From JBFGCM01 sp041581135 (GTDB taxonomy: Bacteria; Actinomycetota; Acidimicrobiia; Spongiisociales; UBA5794), in the NCBI GenBank assembly GCA_041581135.1, contig JBFGCM010000009.1, forward strand, positions 1 to 60,732: 60,732 nucleotides of DNA, given 5' to 3'. Shown here piece by piece: positions 18,208 to 27,235 of this stretch. Positions within the stretch are counted from its first letter, which is position 1. Every line of letters starts with the position of its first letter. A program made the translations under genes and the position numbers. The notes beneath the pieces are model-generated. The model was given only the letters and a program-made list of their open reading frames with translations. It was not told the origin of the DNA and made no database searches.

Positions 18208-19722
18208 ATGCCCGTAACCGTCAGCATGCCGCAGCTCGGTGAGACCGTCACCGAGGGGACCATCCTGAGCTGGGCCAAGCAGGTCGGCGACACGATCGCC
18301 GAAGACGAGATCCTGCTCGAGATATCCACGGACAAAGTCGATACCGAAGTGCCGTCACCGGCGGCGGGGGTGATCCTCGAGATCCTCGTTCCCGAAGGCG
18401 AAACGGTGGCCGTCGGCACACCCCTGGCCGTGGTCGGCGACCCGGCAGAGGGGACTGGGGAAGCTCCGGCGGCAGCGCCCGAGCCGGCGGCTGCGGCGCC
18501 GGAGCCCGCTGCGGAAGCGGCGCCGGAGCCCGAACCGGAGGCGCCGGCTCCTGCCCCTGCGCCCGCTCCTGCCCCTGCGCCCGCTCCTGCCCCTGCCGCG
18601 CAGCCGAGTGCTGCGCCGGCACCGGAACCGGCGCCCGCCCCTGCGGCTGCGGCGCAGGCTGCCGCTGCCGCCGCCGGCACGTTCGAGGGCCCACGGCGTG
18701 GCATCTTGTCGCCCGTCGTCCGCAAGCTGGCGTCCGAACACGGGATCGACCTGGATCTGGTCCCCGGCACCGGTGACGGTGGCCGCATCAGCCGCAAGGA
18801 CGTCGAGGCGTTCATCGCCGGAGGTGGCGCCGCCGCCGCTCCTGCCGCCAAGGTCTCGTTCGAGCCGTCGGCACCGGCGCCCGCGGCGGCACCGGCCCCT
18901 GCTCCGGCTCCCTCGGCCGCCCCCGCTCCCGCTCCGGCTCCCGCCCCGGCGGCCGCCCCAGCCCCGGCGGCCGCCGCCGCTCCCGCGCCGGTGGTACGCG
19001 CCGGCGACGAAGTAGTCGAACTGGGGCGGTTGCGGAAGCGCATCGCCGAGAACATGGCGATGGCGAAGCGAACCGCAGCCCACGTGTGGACGTCGGTCGA
19101 GGTCGATTTCGAGCGAGTCGAGCAAGCCCGCCGTGCTCACAAGCAGGCGTTCAAGCAGCACGAGGGGTTCTCGCTGACCTATCTGCCCTTCATCGCCAGG
19201 GCCACGTTCGATGCCTTGGCTGCCTATCCCGTCGTCAACAGCTCGTTCCATCTCGAGCAAGGACAACAGGTCTTCCACTCGGGAGTGAATCTCGGTATCG
19301 CGGTGGATCTGAATCAGGAGGGCCTCGTGGTGGTCACCATCCGTGACGCCGACAGCCTCACGCTCAAGGGCATCGCCCGCCAGATCCGCCACATGGCCAC
19401 GAAGGCCCGTGACGGCAAGCTCGAACCGGATGATCTCAGCGGGAGCAGCTTCACCATCACCAACCCGGGGCCGTTCGGGTCGTTCATGTCGGCGCCGATC
19501 ATCAATGTGCCGAACGTGGCGATCCTGTCCACCGACACCGTCACGAAGCGGCCCGCAGTCATCACGCTCCCCGACGGTTCCGACACCATCGCCATTCGGC
19601 ACATCGGCTACCTGGGCTTGACCTGGGACCATCGAGCCTTCGACGGTTCCACCGCGGTGCTGTTCCTCCGCCGCATCAAGCAGAACCTCGAGTCCTGGGA
19701 CTGGGAGCAGGAGCTGGCGTGA
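18208..19722 (+). CDS. sucB: 2-oxoacid dehydrogenase E2, dihydrolipoamide acyltransferase
   Basis: The 504-residue protein is the core of a pyruvate or 2-oxoglutarate dehydrogenase complex. It has one lipoyl domain (residues 1-80, lipoyl Lys43 in EISTDKVDTE), an Ala/Pro-rich hinge, a peripheral-subunit-binding domain (about 168-210, SPVVRKLASEHGIDLD), a second hinge, and the acyltransferase domain with the catalytic motif DHRAFDG near residue 475. The name follows common usage for actinobacterial homologues; mycobacterial DlaT, which lies close to lipB and lipA, is the closest parallel I know, so a pyruvate-type E2 is equally possible. The ATG at 18208 follows aaagga. Its stop overlaps the GTG of the next gene (GTGA). 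Confidence 0.93.
   Translation: MPVTVSMPQLGETVTEGTILSWAKQVGDTIAEDEILLEISTDKVDTEVPSPAAGVILEILVPEGETVAVGTPLAVVGDPAEGTGEAPAAAPEPAAAAPEPAAEAAPEPEPEAPAPAPAPAPAPAPAPAPAAQPSAAPAPEPAPAPAAAAQAAAAAAGTFEGPRRGILSPVVRKLASEHGIDLDLVPGTGDGGRISRKDVEAFIAGGGAAAAPAAKVSFEPSAPAPAAAPAPAPAPSAAPAPAPAPAPAAAPAPAAAAAPAPVVRAGDEVVELGRLRKRIAENMAMAKRTAAHVWTSVEVDFERVEQARRAHKQAFKQHEGFSLTYLPFIARATFDALAAYPVVNSSFHLEQGQQVFHSGVNLGIAVDLNQEGLVVVTIRDADSLTLKGIARQIRHMATKARDGKLEPDDLSGSSFTITNPGPFGSFMSAPIINVPNVAILSTDTVTKRPAVITLPDGSDTIAIRHIGYLGLTWDHRAFDGSTAVLFLRRIKQNLESWDWEQELA
18547..18596 (+). repeat. 18-bp tandem repeat encoding the Ala/Pro hinge of E2
   Basis: The unit gctcctgcccctgcgccc occurs at 18547, 18565 and, partially, 18583. 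It encodes the APAPAP linker between the lipoyl and subunit-binding domains. A second, more degenerate Pro/Ala stretch lies at about 18870-18990. Such hinges vary in length between strains. Confidence 0.8.
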
Positions 19723-21359
19723 CGTACCGGGTCCGCTGGTTGGGGCGGCTCCCGTACGACGAAGCCTGGGACCTGCAGCGTGCCATCTGGGAGGGCCGGG
19801 TGTCGGGCCGGACCTCCGACGACTACTTGCTGCTCGTGGAGCACCCCCACACCTACACGGTGGGCCGCAACGGGGACGGCTCCAACCTGCTGATCGACGA
19901 GGACGGTGTGGCCGCGATGGGAGCCGCCGTCCACCACGTGGACCGCGGCGGGGACGTCACCTATCACGGTCCGGGCCAGCTCGTCGGCTACCCCATCCAA
20001 GCGGTGCGCCGGCTGGAGAACGGCTTCGACATGGTGGGACACGTGCGCCGCATCGAGGCCGGTCTCATCACCGCCCTCGGCGCGCTCGGCATCGAGGCCT
20101 GGGCGGAGCCGGGGTTCACCGGCGTCTGGACTGATGCCGGCAAGGTGGCCGCCATCGGGGTGCGGGTTTCGCGGGGGGTGTCCATGCACGGGTTTGCGCT
20201 CAATGTGGATCCCAGCTTCGAGCACTGGGCCCAGATCAACCCCTGCGGGATCACGGACCGGCCCGTCACATCCGTCACCCAGCTGCTCGGGCGCCCGGTG
20301 AGCCTGGAGGAGGTCACTCACGCCGTCATCCCGGCGTTGCTCGACGCACTGGCCCCGGGAAGCCATGGCGAGATCCAACTCGGAGCGTTCTCCCGAGGGG
20401 CGGGCCGGATGTACGACGTCGACGCCAGGGTCGCCGCCGGCGTGTTCTCGGCCCAGAGCTCCCAGGAAGTGCCCATCGTCATCGGCAATCGGCTACCGAC
20501 GGAACCGGAGCGGCCGGAGTGGATGAAGGTACGGGCCGTCACCGGCAGCGACGGCTATCGCGAGCTCAAGTCGCTCATGCGCGACCTCGACCTCAACACC
20601 GTGTGTGAGGAGGCAGGCTGCCCCAACATCTACGAGTGCTGGGGCCAGGGAACTGCCACCCTGATGCTGCTCGGTGATCTGTGCACCCGGGCGTGCAGCT
20701 TCTGTGACGTCGACACGGGTCGACCCGGCGAGGTGGATCTCGAGGAGCCGACGAGGGCCGCAGAGGCCATCATGAAGATGGGCCTCAGCCATGCCGTGCT
20801 GACGTCGGTCAACCGCGACGATCTGGACGACGGTGGGGCCGGCATCTTCGCCGAGACGATCAAGCAGATCCGAGATCGGGTGCCGGACTGCTCGGTAGAG
20901 GTGCTGATCCCGGACTTCAAAGGGGACGAGCCGGCGCTCGAGACGGTGATGAACGCGGCACCCGAGGTGCTCAACCACAACACCGAAACCGTGCTCCGTC
21001 TGCAGCGCGACATCCGCACCGCCGCCAACTACGGGCGATCCTTGGCGCTGCTGGCCCGCGCCAAATGGCTCAACCCGGCCGGCACGGTGAAATCGGGGCT
21101 CATCGTCGGCATGGGAGAGACGGAGGGCGAAGTCCTCGGCGCGCTCGCCGACCTCCGCGCCGTCGGCGTGGACATCGTCACCATCGGCCAGTACCTGCGG
21201 CCGACACCGCGCCACCGGCCGATCGATCGCTATGTGACGCCGGAGGAATTTGCCCGATACGCCGCCGAGGGCAGTCGGCTCGGGCTCAGCCACGTCGAGT
21301 CCGGTCCCCTGGTCCGCTCGTCCTACCACGCCAAGGACTCGCTGGCGGCGGCCCGGTGA
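19719..21359 (+). CDS. lipB-lipA: Fused octanoyltransferase-lipoyl synthase (LipB-LipA)
   Basis: One uninterrupted 546-residue frame carries both lipoate-assembly enzymes. Residues 1-220 are LipB: RGGDVTYHGPGQ from Arg76, Lys142 in GKVAAIGV and the acyl-accepting Cys176 in INPCGI. Residues about 250-546 are LipA: auxiliary-cluster Cys296, Cys301 and Cys307, radical-SAM cluster Cys322, Cys326 and Cys329 (CTRACSFC), and C-terminal RSSY with the serine cluster ligand. All key residues are present, so both halves should be active. LipB moves octanoate from acyl carrier protein to the E2 lipoyl lysine and LipA inserts two sulfurs. The linker is about residues 221-260. The GTG start overlaps the E2 stop (GTGA), coupling modifier and substrate. 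I saw no stop or start signal separating the two halves. Confidence 0.93.
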   Translation: MTYRVRWLGRLPYDEAWDLQRAIWEGRVSGRTSDDYLLLVEHPHTYTVGRNGDGSNLLIDEDGVAAMGAAVHHVDRGGDVTYHGPGQLVGYPIQAVRRLENGFDMVGHVRRIEAGLITALGALGIEAWAEPGFTGVWTDAGKVAAIGVRVSRGVSMHGFALNVDPSFEHWAQINPCGITDRPVTSVTQLLGRPVSLEEVTHAVIPALLDALAPGSHGEIQLGAFSRGAGRMYDVDARVAAGVFSAQSSQEVPIVIGNRLPTEPERPEWMKVRAVTGSDGYRELKSLMRDLDLNTVCEEAGCPNIYECWGQGTATLMLLGDLCTRACSFCDVDTGRPGEVDLEEPTRAAEAIMKMGLSHAVLTSVNRDDLDDGGAGIFAETIKQIRDRVPDCSVEVLIPDFKGDEPALETVMNAAPEVLNHNTETVLRLQRDIRTAANYGRSLALLARAKWLNPAGTVKSGLIVGMGETEGEVLGALADLRAVGVDIVTIGQYLRPTPRHRPIDRYVTPEEFARYAAEGSRLGLSHVESGPLVRSSYHAKDSLAAAR

Positions 21360-22444
21360 GACGATTCGACTACGCCGGCCGCATCGACCGGCTCAGGGCA
21401 CTGATGGCAGAGCGGGGCGTCGATGCCACCTTGCTCTCGGTGGGCGCCGACCTCCCGTACTTCACCGGTTATGAGGCCACGCCGCTGGAGCGCCTCACCA
21501 TGGCGGTCATTCCGAGGGAAGGCCGGCCGACCCTCGTGGTGCCACGCCTGGAGGCGCCCCGGGTGGTGCCGGAGCCGGAGGTGTTCGACATCCGTGCCTG
21601 GGACGAGACCGAAGATCCGGTGGCGATCGTGGCGAAGCTGGCGACCGGCAACTGCGCCATCGGGGACCAGACCTGGGCTCGTTTCCTGCTCGCCCTCCAG
21701 CAGGCGGTGCCCGATGCCAGGTTCACCTCGGCGACGCCGCTGACCGCCGAGTTGCGGATGCGGAAAGACGCCGACGAGGTCGATCTGCTCCGCCGAGCAG
21801 GGGCGGCCACCGATCGGGTCGTGGCTCGCCTCGGTGAGCTCACGTTCTCGGGGCGTACCGAGCGCGAGATGGCGGCCGAGGTGGCGGCGATGACGGTGGA
21901 GGAGGGCCATGACACGGCGGCGTTCGGCATCATCGCATCGGGCCCCAACGGCGCCTCGCCGCACCACGAGCCGGGCGATCGTCAGATCACTCCCGGTGAT
22001 GCCATCGTCGTGGACTTCGGCGGCCGGCTCGGCGGCTATTGCTCGGACACGACCCGTAACTTCGTGGTGGGGGAGCCCTCGGCCCGGTACCAAGAGGCAT
22101 TCGCCGTGCTGGTCGCGGCGCAGACGGCGGCCGTCGAGGCCGTGGCCCCAGGTGTGCCGGCCGAATCGGTCGATGCCGTGGCGCGGCGCATCATCGACGC
22201 CGCCGGTTGGGGCGAGTTCTTCGTGCACCGCACTGGCCACGGCATCGGACTCGAGGTGCACGAGGAGCCGTACATCGTGAGCGGGTCGTCGCGGCCGCTC
22301 GAGGCGGGAATGGCGTTCTCGGTGGAGCCGGGAATCTATGTGCCGGGTGAGTTCGGGATGCGCATCGAGGACATCGTCACGGTCACCCCCGACGGTGTCG
22401 AACGGCTCAACCAGTCGCCGCGCCGGTACGTCGTCGTGGAGTAG
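21356..22444 (+). CDS. M24 family aminopeptidase (Xaa-Pro type)
   Basis: The 362-residue product is a pita-bread metallopeptidase that removes N-terminal residues next to proline, probably in the cytosol. An N-terminal creatinase-like domain (1-130) precedes the catalytic domain. Metal ligands are visible as the Asp pair in IVVDFGGRLGGYCSDTT, His in GHGIGLEVHE, and Glu in VEPGIYVPG and MRIEDIV. The GTG at 21356 overlaps the stop of lipB-lipA (GTGA), so it is the last gene of this unit. No functional link to lipoylation is apparent. Exact substrate preference cannot be read from sequence. Confidence 0.9.
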   Translation: MRRFDYAGRIDRLRALMAERGVDATLLSVGADLPYFTGYEATPLERLTMAVIPREGRPTLVVPRLEAPRVVPEPEVFDIRAWDETEDPVAIVAKLATGNCAIGDQTWARFLLALQQAVPDARFTSATPLTAELRMRKDADEVDLLRRAGAATDRVVARLGELTFSGRTEREMAAEVAAMTVEEGHDTAAFGIIASGPNGASPHHEPGDRQITPGDAIVVDFGGRLGGYCSDTTRNFVVGEPSARYQEAFAVLVAAQTAAVEAVAPGVPAESVDAVARRIIDAAGWGEFFVHRTGHGIGLEVHEEPYIVSGSSRPLEAGMAFSVEPGIYVPGEFGMRIEDIVTVTPDGVERLNQSPRRYVVVE

Positions 22445-22468
22445 GGCGGCGGATCGGCACACTGGCCA

Positions 22469-22497
22469 TCGACCAAAGCCCAGGACTGGGCTACGAT
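22469..22497 (+). promoter_or_regulatory. Candidate promoter of the subtilase gene
   Basis: A TACGAT hexamer at 22492-22497 resembles a -10 box, with TCGACC 17 bp upstream as a weak -35. A 6-bp inverted repeat (agccca 22477-22482, tgggct 22487-22492) lies in the spacer. The gene starts 67 bp downstream. Confidence 0.3.
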
Positions 22498-22564
22498 CGC
22501 CATTTGAGGCCAGCAGCTGCGGACGACAGTGGCTGCCACGCGAGCAGAACCGTGGGGATCCGAC

Positions 22565-25177
22565 GTGCGAACCAGAGTGAAGTGTCTACTGGCGGTCTCG
22601 CTGCTGACGACGGTGCTCGCTCCGGCAACGGCGTCCGCCGCAGAGGCACCCCAGATGCCCGTCGCCGCCGAGAGCCAGCTTGCCGGCGTCGCCCCTCCTG
22701 CCAAGGCTCGACCCGGAGACCGCCTGGGCGGGGTCGGCGACTCACATCCGATCACGGCGGTGGTCACGTTGAACGGGCAGGTGCCAGTCGAATCAGTGCT
22801 TCGCGCCGCTCCGGGGGCGTCGGCGACCTTCGACGATTCCGACGAGGTGATCGTCACGGGCCCTGCCGGCGACATCCGGGCGCTGCTCGATGTGCCCGGC
22901 GTGGAAGCCGTGGAGCGGGCGCATCCATTCCATGAGATGGTGACGTCCGAGGGTTTGCCCGAGATCGGTACCACGATCTGGCACGATGACGAATGGCAGG
23001 GAGACGGCGTCAAGGTCGCCATCGTCGACACCAGCTTCGACGGGTACACCTCGCTGCTGGGCACGGAGCTGCCTTCCAGCGTCACCGCCGTGAGCTTCCG
23101 CGGCGACAACCTGATCCAGGCCGGTAGCGCCCACGGAACCGGTGTTGCGGAGATCGTCCACGACATCGCCCCCAACGCCCAGTACTACCTGCTGGCGGCC
23201 GACACCGAGACCAGCTTCCAATCGATCCCCGGGTACGTGATCAGCCAGGGCATCGACGTGGTCAACATGTCCATCGGGCTCACCGTGGGGCCGTTCGATG
23301 GTTCCTCGTTCGTGTCCCAGCAGGTCGACAGCATGATCGATGCCGGGGTCACCGTCATCGTGTCGGCCGGCAACACGGCCCTCCGCCATTGGAGTGGCCC
23401 CGGCACCGACACCACCGGCGAGGGTTGGGTCGAGTTCTCCGGGTCCACCGAGCTCAACGAGTTCTTTGTGGCGCCGTTCACCTCGTTCGTGGTCGACATC
23501 ACGTGGGTGGACTCGAACGGCGACTTCGACCTCTGCGTGTGGGAGATCCCGGATGTCGGCGACCACTTCATCGTCGACTGTGATTCGACGCCCCAGCCGC
23601 CCGCCGAGCGCGACATCGCGTCGGTGCTGGTCTCGAACGGGTCGGCGTCGACCAAGCGGTACGCCTTCTCGATCTTCGACGCCGCCGGCACCGGTGGGCG
23701 CATCGATGCATTCGTCGCCGGCGCCTCCAGCGAGCTGCTGTTCGGCAATGTCGACGGAAGCATCGTGGACCCGGCAGTCGTCGAGCGGGTGATCACGGTG
23801 GGTGCCTACAGCACACGCAGCCCGCTGAGCGCCGAGACGTTCAGCGCCCAGGGTCCCACCGTCGACGGCCGGACCAAGCCGGACATCCTCGCCCCCAACG
23901 GGGTGTCGACGGCCACATTCGGTCTCGGTGGCTTCTTCGGTACCTCGGCGGCCGCGCCGCACACGGCCGGTCTGGCTGTGTTGGCCACGCAGGCCGCGCC
24001 CGGGATGACACCCGACGAGGTGCGGTTGGAGCTGGGAGCGATCGCCGGCGGCGCAAAGAGCAATGCGCTGGGCTGGGGAGCCCTTCACCTGGACGTGCCT
24101 CCCATCGCCAACCCCACCGACACGTTCGTCGGCGACTTCGACGGGGACGGTGACGATGACATGGCCACCTACTCCGAGGCGAATGGGCGGTGGATGGTCG
24201 GGGTTTCGTCCGGCAGCGGATTCACGATGGAGCACTGGGCCACCTTCGGCACCAAGACCGGATGGGGCCCCCAACTCGTCGGTGATTTCACCGGCGACGG
24301 CCGCGACGACATCGTGTCCTACCACGAGGGAACCGGCCGCTGGTGGGTGAACCGTTCTACCGGCAGCGCGTTCGTACTGGAGCTGTGGGCCGAATTCTCC
24401 ACCAAGTCGGGGTGGAGCAACGTCATGGTGGGCGACTTCAACGGCGACGGTCGTGACGACATCGTGTCCTACTACCGAGGCTTGGGCCGGTGGTGGGTCA
24501 ACCGGTCCACCGGCTCCGCATTCGCGCTGGAGTTGTGGGCGACGTTCTCCACGAAGTCGGGCTGGAGCAACGTGCGGGTCGGGGACTTCTCCGGTGACGG
24601 CTTGGACGACGTCGTCGCCTACTACGAAGGTCTGGGCCGGTGGTGGGTGAATCACTCCACGGGCAGTGGTTTCGCCCTGGAGTTGTGGGCGACGTTCTCG
24701 ACGAAGTCGGGCTGGAGCAACATCCTGGTGGGAGACTTCACCGGTGACGGCTTGGACGACCTCGTGGCCTACTACGGAGGTCTCGGGCGCTGGTGGGTGA
24801 ACACGTCCACCGGCAGCTCGTTCACGCTGGGACTGTGGGCCACGTTCTCCACCACATCGGGGTGGAGCCCTGTGCTGGCCGGCGATTTCACCGGCGACGG
24901 TCTGGACGACGTCGTGGCCTACTACGAGGGACTGGGTCGATGGTGGGTGAATCGCTCCACCGGCAGTGGTTTCGCCCTGGAGCTGTGGTCGACGTTCTCG
25001 ACAACGTCGGGGTGGAGCCCGGTAGTGGTGGGTGATTTCACGTCAGAGGGTCGCCATGACGTCCTGGCATACCACCAGGCGTCGGGCCGCTGGTGGGTGA
25101 ACCTCTCCAGTGGCGCGGACTTCACGCTCGGCTTCTGGGCCGACTACTCCTCGCCCCATTGGTGGGACCCGGTCTGA
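22565..25177 (+). CDS. Secreted subtilisin-like protease with seven C-terminal Trp-rich repeats
   Basis: The 870-residue protein starts with a signal peptide (basic RTRVK, hydrophobic core, APATASAAEA). A short prodomain-like segment precedes the S8 domain, with Asp155 in AIVDTSFDG, His190 in SAHGTGV and Ser461 in GTSAAAPHTAG, so the triad is intact. An inserted stretch (about 270-390) resembles a pre-peptidase-type beta domain. From residue 519 to the end are seven 50-residue repeats with core GDFTGDGxDD and GRWWVNxSTGS, related to FG-GAP/VCBS propeller blades. The same repeat forms the C-terminus of the gene at 44605-46419. I chose the GTG at 22565 since it begins directly at the signal peptide; GTG at 22529 would add 12 residues. 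Role: extracellular proteolysis, with the repeats perhaps binding a surface or polymer. Confidence 0.92.
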   Translation: MRTRVKCLLAVSLLTTVLAPATASAAEAPQMPVAAESQLAGVAPPAKARPGDRLGGVGDSHPITAVVTLNGQVPVESVLRAAPGASATFDDSDEVIVTGPAGDIRALLDVPGVEAVERAHPFHEMVTSEGLPEIGTTIWHDDEWQGDGVKVAIVDTSFDGYTSLLGTELPSSVTAVSFRGDNLIQAGSAHGTGVAEIVHDIAPNAQYYLLAADTETSFQSIPGYVISQGIDVVNMSIGLTVGPFDGSSFVSQQVDSMIDAGVTVIVSAGNTALRHWSGPGTDTTGEGWVEFSGSTELNEFFVAPFTSFVVDITWVDSNGDFDLCVWEIPDVGDHFIVDCDSTPQPPAERDIASVLVSNGSASTKRYAFSIFDAAGTGGRIDAFVAGASSELLFGNVDGSIVDPAVVERVITVGAYSTRSPLSAETFSAQGPTVDGRTKPDILAPNGVSTATFGLGGFFGTSAAAPHTAGLAVLATQAAPGMTPDEVRLELGAIAGGAKSNALGWGALHLDVPPIANPTDTFVGDFDGDGDDDMATYSEANGRWMVGVSSGSGFTMEHWATFGTKTGWGPQLVGDFTGDGRDDIVSYHEGTGRWWVNRSTGSAFVLELWAEFSTKSGWSNVMVGDFNGDGRDDIVSYYRGLGRWWVNRSTGSAFALELWATFSTKSGWSNVRVGDFSGDGLDDVVAYYEGLGRWWVNHSTGSGFALELWATFSTKSGWSNILVGDFTGDGLDDLVAYYGGLGRWWVNTSTGSSFTLGLWATFSTTSGWSPVLAGDFTGDGLDDVVAYYEGLGRWWVNRSTGSGFALELWSTFSTTSGWSPVVVGDFTSEGRHDVLAYHQASGRWWVNLSSGADFTLGFWADYSSPHWWDPV
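24119..25174 (+). repeat. Seven tandem 150-bp coding repeats (Trp-rich propeller-like)
   Basis: Successive copies begin with (V)GDFxGDGxDD and contain GRWWVN and STGSxFxLxLW, ending with SGWSxV. The period is 150 bp; the middle copies (24570-24960) are most alike at DNA level. The array fills the protein exactly to its C-terminus. Confidence 0.9.
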
Positions 25178-25256
25178 GCCGGTCGGCGGCTCTGCGTCAC
25201 GCCGATCCAGCACTACCCTCTGGGCGCCCGGTAGCGCAACCGGTCGAGGAGGACCC

Positions 25257-27215
25257 ATGACCCCATCGGTCGAGCAGACGGCCGCCGACACCATCAAGGC
25301 CCTGTCCATGGACGCGGTGCAGGCCGCCAACTCCGGCCATCCCGGCATGCCCATGGGCATGGCCGATCTCGCCGTGGTGCTGTGGGGACAGTTCATTCGG
25401 CTCGATCCGGGTCAGCCGGCCTGGCCGGATCGGGACCGCTTCGTGCTTTCCAATGGCCATGGGTCGATGCTGCTCTACTCGCTGTTGCACCTCATGGGGT
25501 ACCCGTTGAGTCTGGAGGAGATCGCCAACTTCCGGCAGTGGGGATTCCCGACTGCGGGTCATCCCGAGCGCGAGCTCCCCCTCGGCATCGAGACCACCAC
25601 CGGCCCCCTCGGCCAAGGGTTCGGAAACGGCGTCGGCATGGCCATGGCGGAGGCGCACCTGCGCGCCGTCTTCGGGCCCGAGCTGGTCGACCACTACACC
25701 TACGGCTTCGTCAGTGACGGCGACCTGATGGAAGGCGTTGCCTCGGAGGCGGCGTCCCTCGCCGGACACCTCGGACTGGGGAAGCTCATCTACATCTACG
25801 ACGACAACGAGATCTCCATCGAGGGTTCGACCGGACTGGCCTTCAGCGAGGATGTCCCTGCTCGCTTCGACGCCTACGGCTGGCACACGGTCTCCATCGA
25901 CGGCCACGACCGGCAGGCCATCGCGGAGGCCATCCGGGAGGCACAGTCGGTCACCGATCGGCCCACGCTGATCGCGGCGCGGACCCACATCGGCCATGGG
26001 GCACCGACCGTGCAAGACACCGCCGACGCCCACGGCAAGCCGCTCGGTGACGAGGAGCTGGCGCGCACCAAGGAGCTCATGGGCTGGGAGCTGCCACCGT
26101 TCACGGTCCCCGATGCCGCCTACCAGTTCTTCGCCCAGGCGCGTGAGCGTGGTGCCGCTGCACACCGCGAGTGGGATGTCAGGCGCCGCCAGGTCTTCGA
26201 CGACGATCCCGCCAGGGCGGAGCTGTGGAAGGCGTACTGGAATCCCGTGGCCGTGAAGGTGGATCCGCTGGGGTTCGAGGTCGGCGCATCGGTGGCGACC
26301 CGCAAGGCGTCCGGTGCCGTCATCAACCAGGTGGCGGTCTCGATGCCGTCGCTCATCGGGGGCTCTGCCGATCTGGCGCCTTCCACCAACACGATCATCG
26401 ACGGCGCCGGCGACTTCGCCGCCGATCGGCCCGGTGGCAGGAACCTGCGGTTTGGCGTCCGGGAGCACGCCATGGGAGCGGTAGTGAACGGCATGGTGTT
26501 GCACGGTGGACTGCGCGCCTACGGCGCCACCTTTCTCACCTTCAGCGACTACATGCGGCCGTCGGTGCGGCTGGCGGCCCTCATGGAGATACCGTCCATC
26601 TGGGTGTGGACCCACGACTCCGTCTTCCTGGGCGAGGACGGTCCCACCCACCAGCCGGTCGAGCACCTGGCATCGTTGCGCGCCATGCCCAACATGTGGG
26701 TCCTACGTCCCGGCGACGCCACCGAGACCGCCGAGGCATGGGAGCTGGTGCTCAATCGGCGCCAGGGACCATCGGCCATCATCCTCACCCGGCAGGGAGT
26801 GCCCGTGCTCGACCGCTCAGGCGCAGAGGGACTGGTCGCCAGGGGCGGCTACGTGCTGCGACCGGGAGACGACGTCGTGTTGATCGCCACCGGCTCCGAG
26901 CTGCACGTGGCACTTGGTGCGGCGGAGCTGCTGGCCCCGCTCTCGGTGAGGGTCGTGAGCATGCCGTGCGTCGAAGCGTTCTTGGCGCAGGATGAGTCGT
27001 ACCGCTCGGAGGTGCTCGGCGTCGGGCTGCCCCGCGCCTCCATCGAGGCGGCCGCCACCTTCGGTTGGGATCGCATCGTCGGTGACGGCGGCCTCACCAT
27101 CGGCATCGATCACTTCGGGGCGTCGGCGCCTGCCACAGTGCTCGCCGAGCAGTACGGGTTCACGCCGGAGGCCGTGGCCTCGGCCGTTTCAGGCTGGCTC
27201 GAGCCATCGAACTGA
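25257..27215 (+). CDS. tkt: Transketolase
   Basis: The thiamine-diphosphate enzyme of the pentose phosphate pathway moves two-carbon ketol units between sugar phosphates. The 652-residue length is typical. Visible motifs are the N-terminal DAVQAANSGHPGMPMG, the diphosphate-binding GDGDLMEG-like segment VSDGDLMEGVASEA, and the pyrimidine-domain signatures GGSADLAPST and RFGVREHAMGA, then the DGPTHQPVEHLASLR segment. ATG at 25257 lies just behind gaggagg. It starts 79 bp after the protease gene. The next gene begins 20 bp after its stop, so the genes to 29870 may be co-transcribed. Confidence 0.96.
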   Translation: MTPSVEQTAADTIKALSMDAVQAANSGHPGMPMGMADLAVVLWGQFIRLDPGQPAWPDRDRFVLSNGHGSMLLYSLLHLMGYPLSLEEIANFRQWGFPTAGHPERELPLGIETTTGPLGQGFGNGVGMAMAEAHLRAVFGPELVDHYTYGFVSDGDLMEGVASEAASLAGHLGLGKLIYIYDDNEISIEGSTGLAFSEDVPARFDAYGWHTVSIDGHDRQAIAEAIREAQSVTDRPTLIAARTHIGHGAPTVQDTADAHGKPLGDEELARTKELMGWELPPFTVPDAAYQFFAQARERGAAAHREWDVRRRQVFDDDPARAELWKAYWNPVAVKVDPLGFEVGASVATRKASGAVINQVAVSMPSLIGGSADLAPSTNTIIDGAGDFAADRPGGRNLRFGVREHAMGAVVNGMVLHGGLRAYGATFLTFSDYMRPSVRLAALMEIPSIWVWTHDSVFLGEDGPTHQPVEHLASLRAMPNMWVLRPGDATETAEAWELVLNRRQGPSAIILTRQGVPVLDRSGAEGLVARGGYVLRPGDDVVLIATGSELHVALGAAELLAPLSVRVVSMPCVEAFLAQDESYRSEVLGVGLPRASIEAAATFGWDRIVGDGGLTIGIDHFGASAPATVLAEQYGFTPEAVASAVSGWLEPSN

Positions 27216-27235
27216 CTCCGTTCCTCGTCCTGTCG

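Noticed and set aside
22793..24655. Minus-strand frame of 620 codons opposite the subtilase
   Set aside because: Low-complexity Arg/His/Gly-rich translation opposite a gene with an intact catalytic triad.
24119..25174. CRISPR-like regular repetition at 150-bp spacing
   Set aside because: The repeats are in-frame protein modules diverging at synonymous sites, with no unique spacers.
25178..25256. tRNA-like or riboswitch-like fold before transketolase
   Set aside because: I looked for a cloverleaf and conserved riboswitch cores here and in the other gaps and found none.
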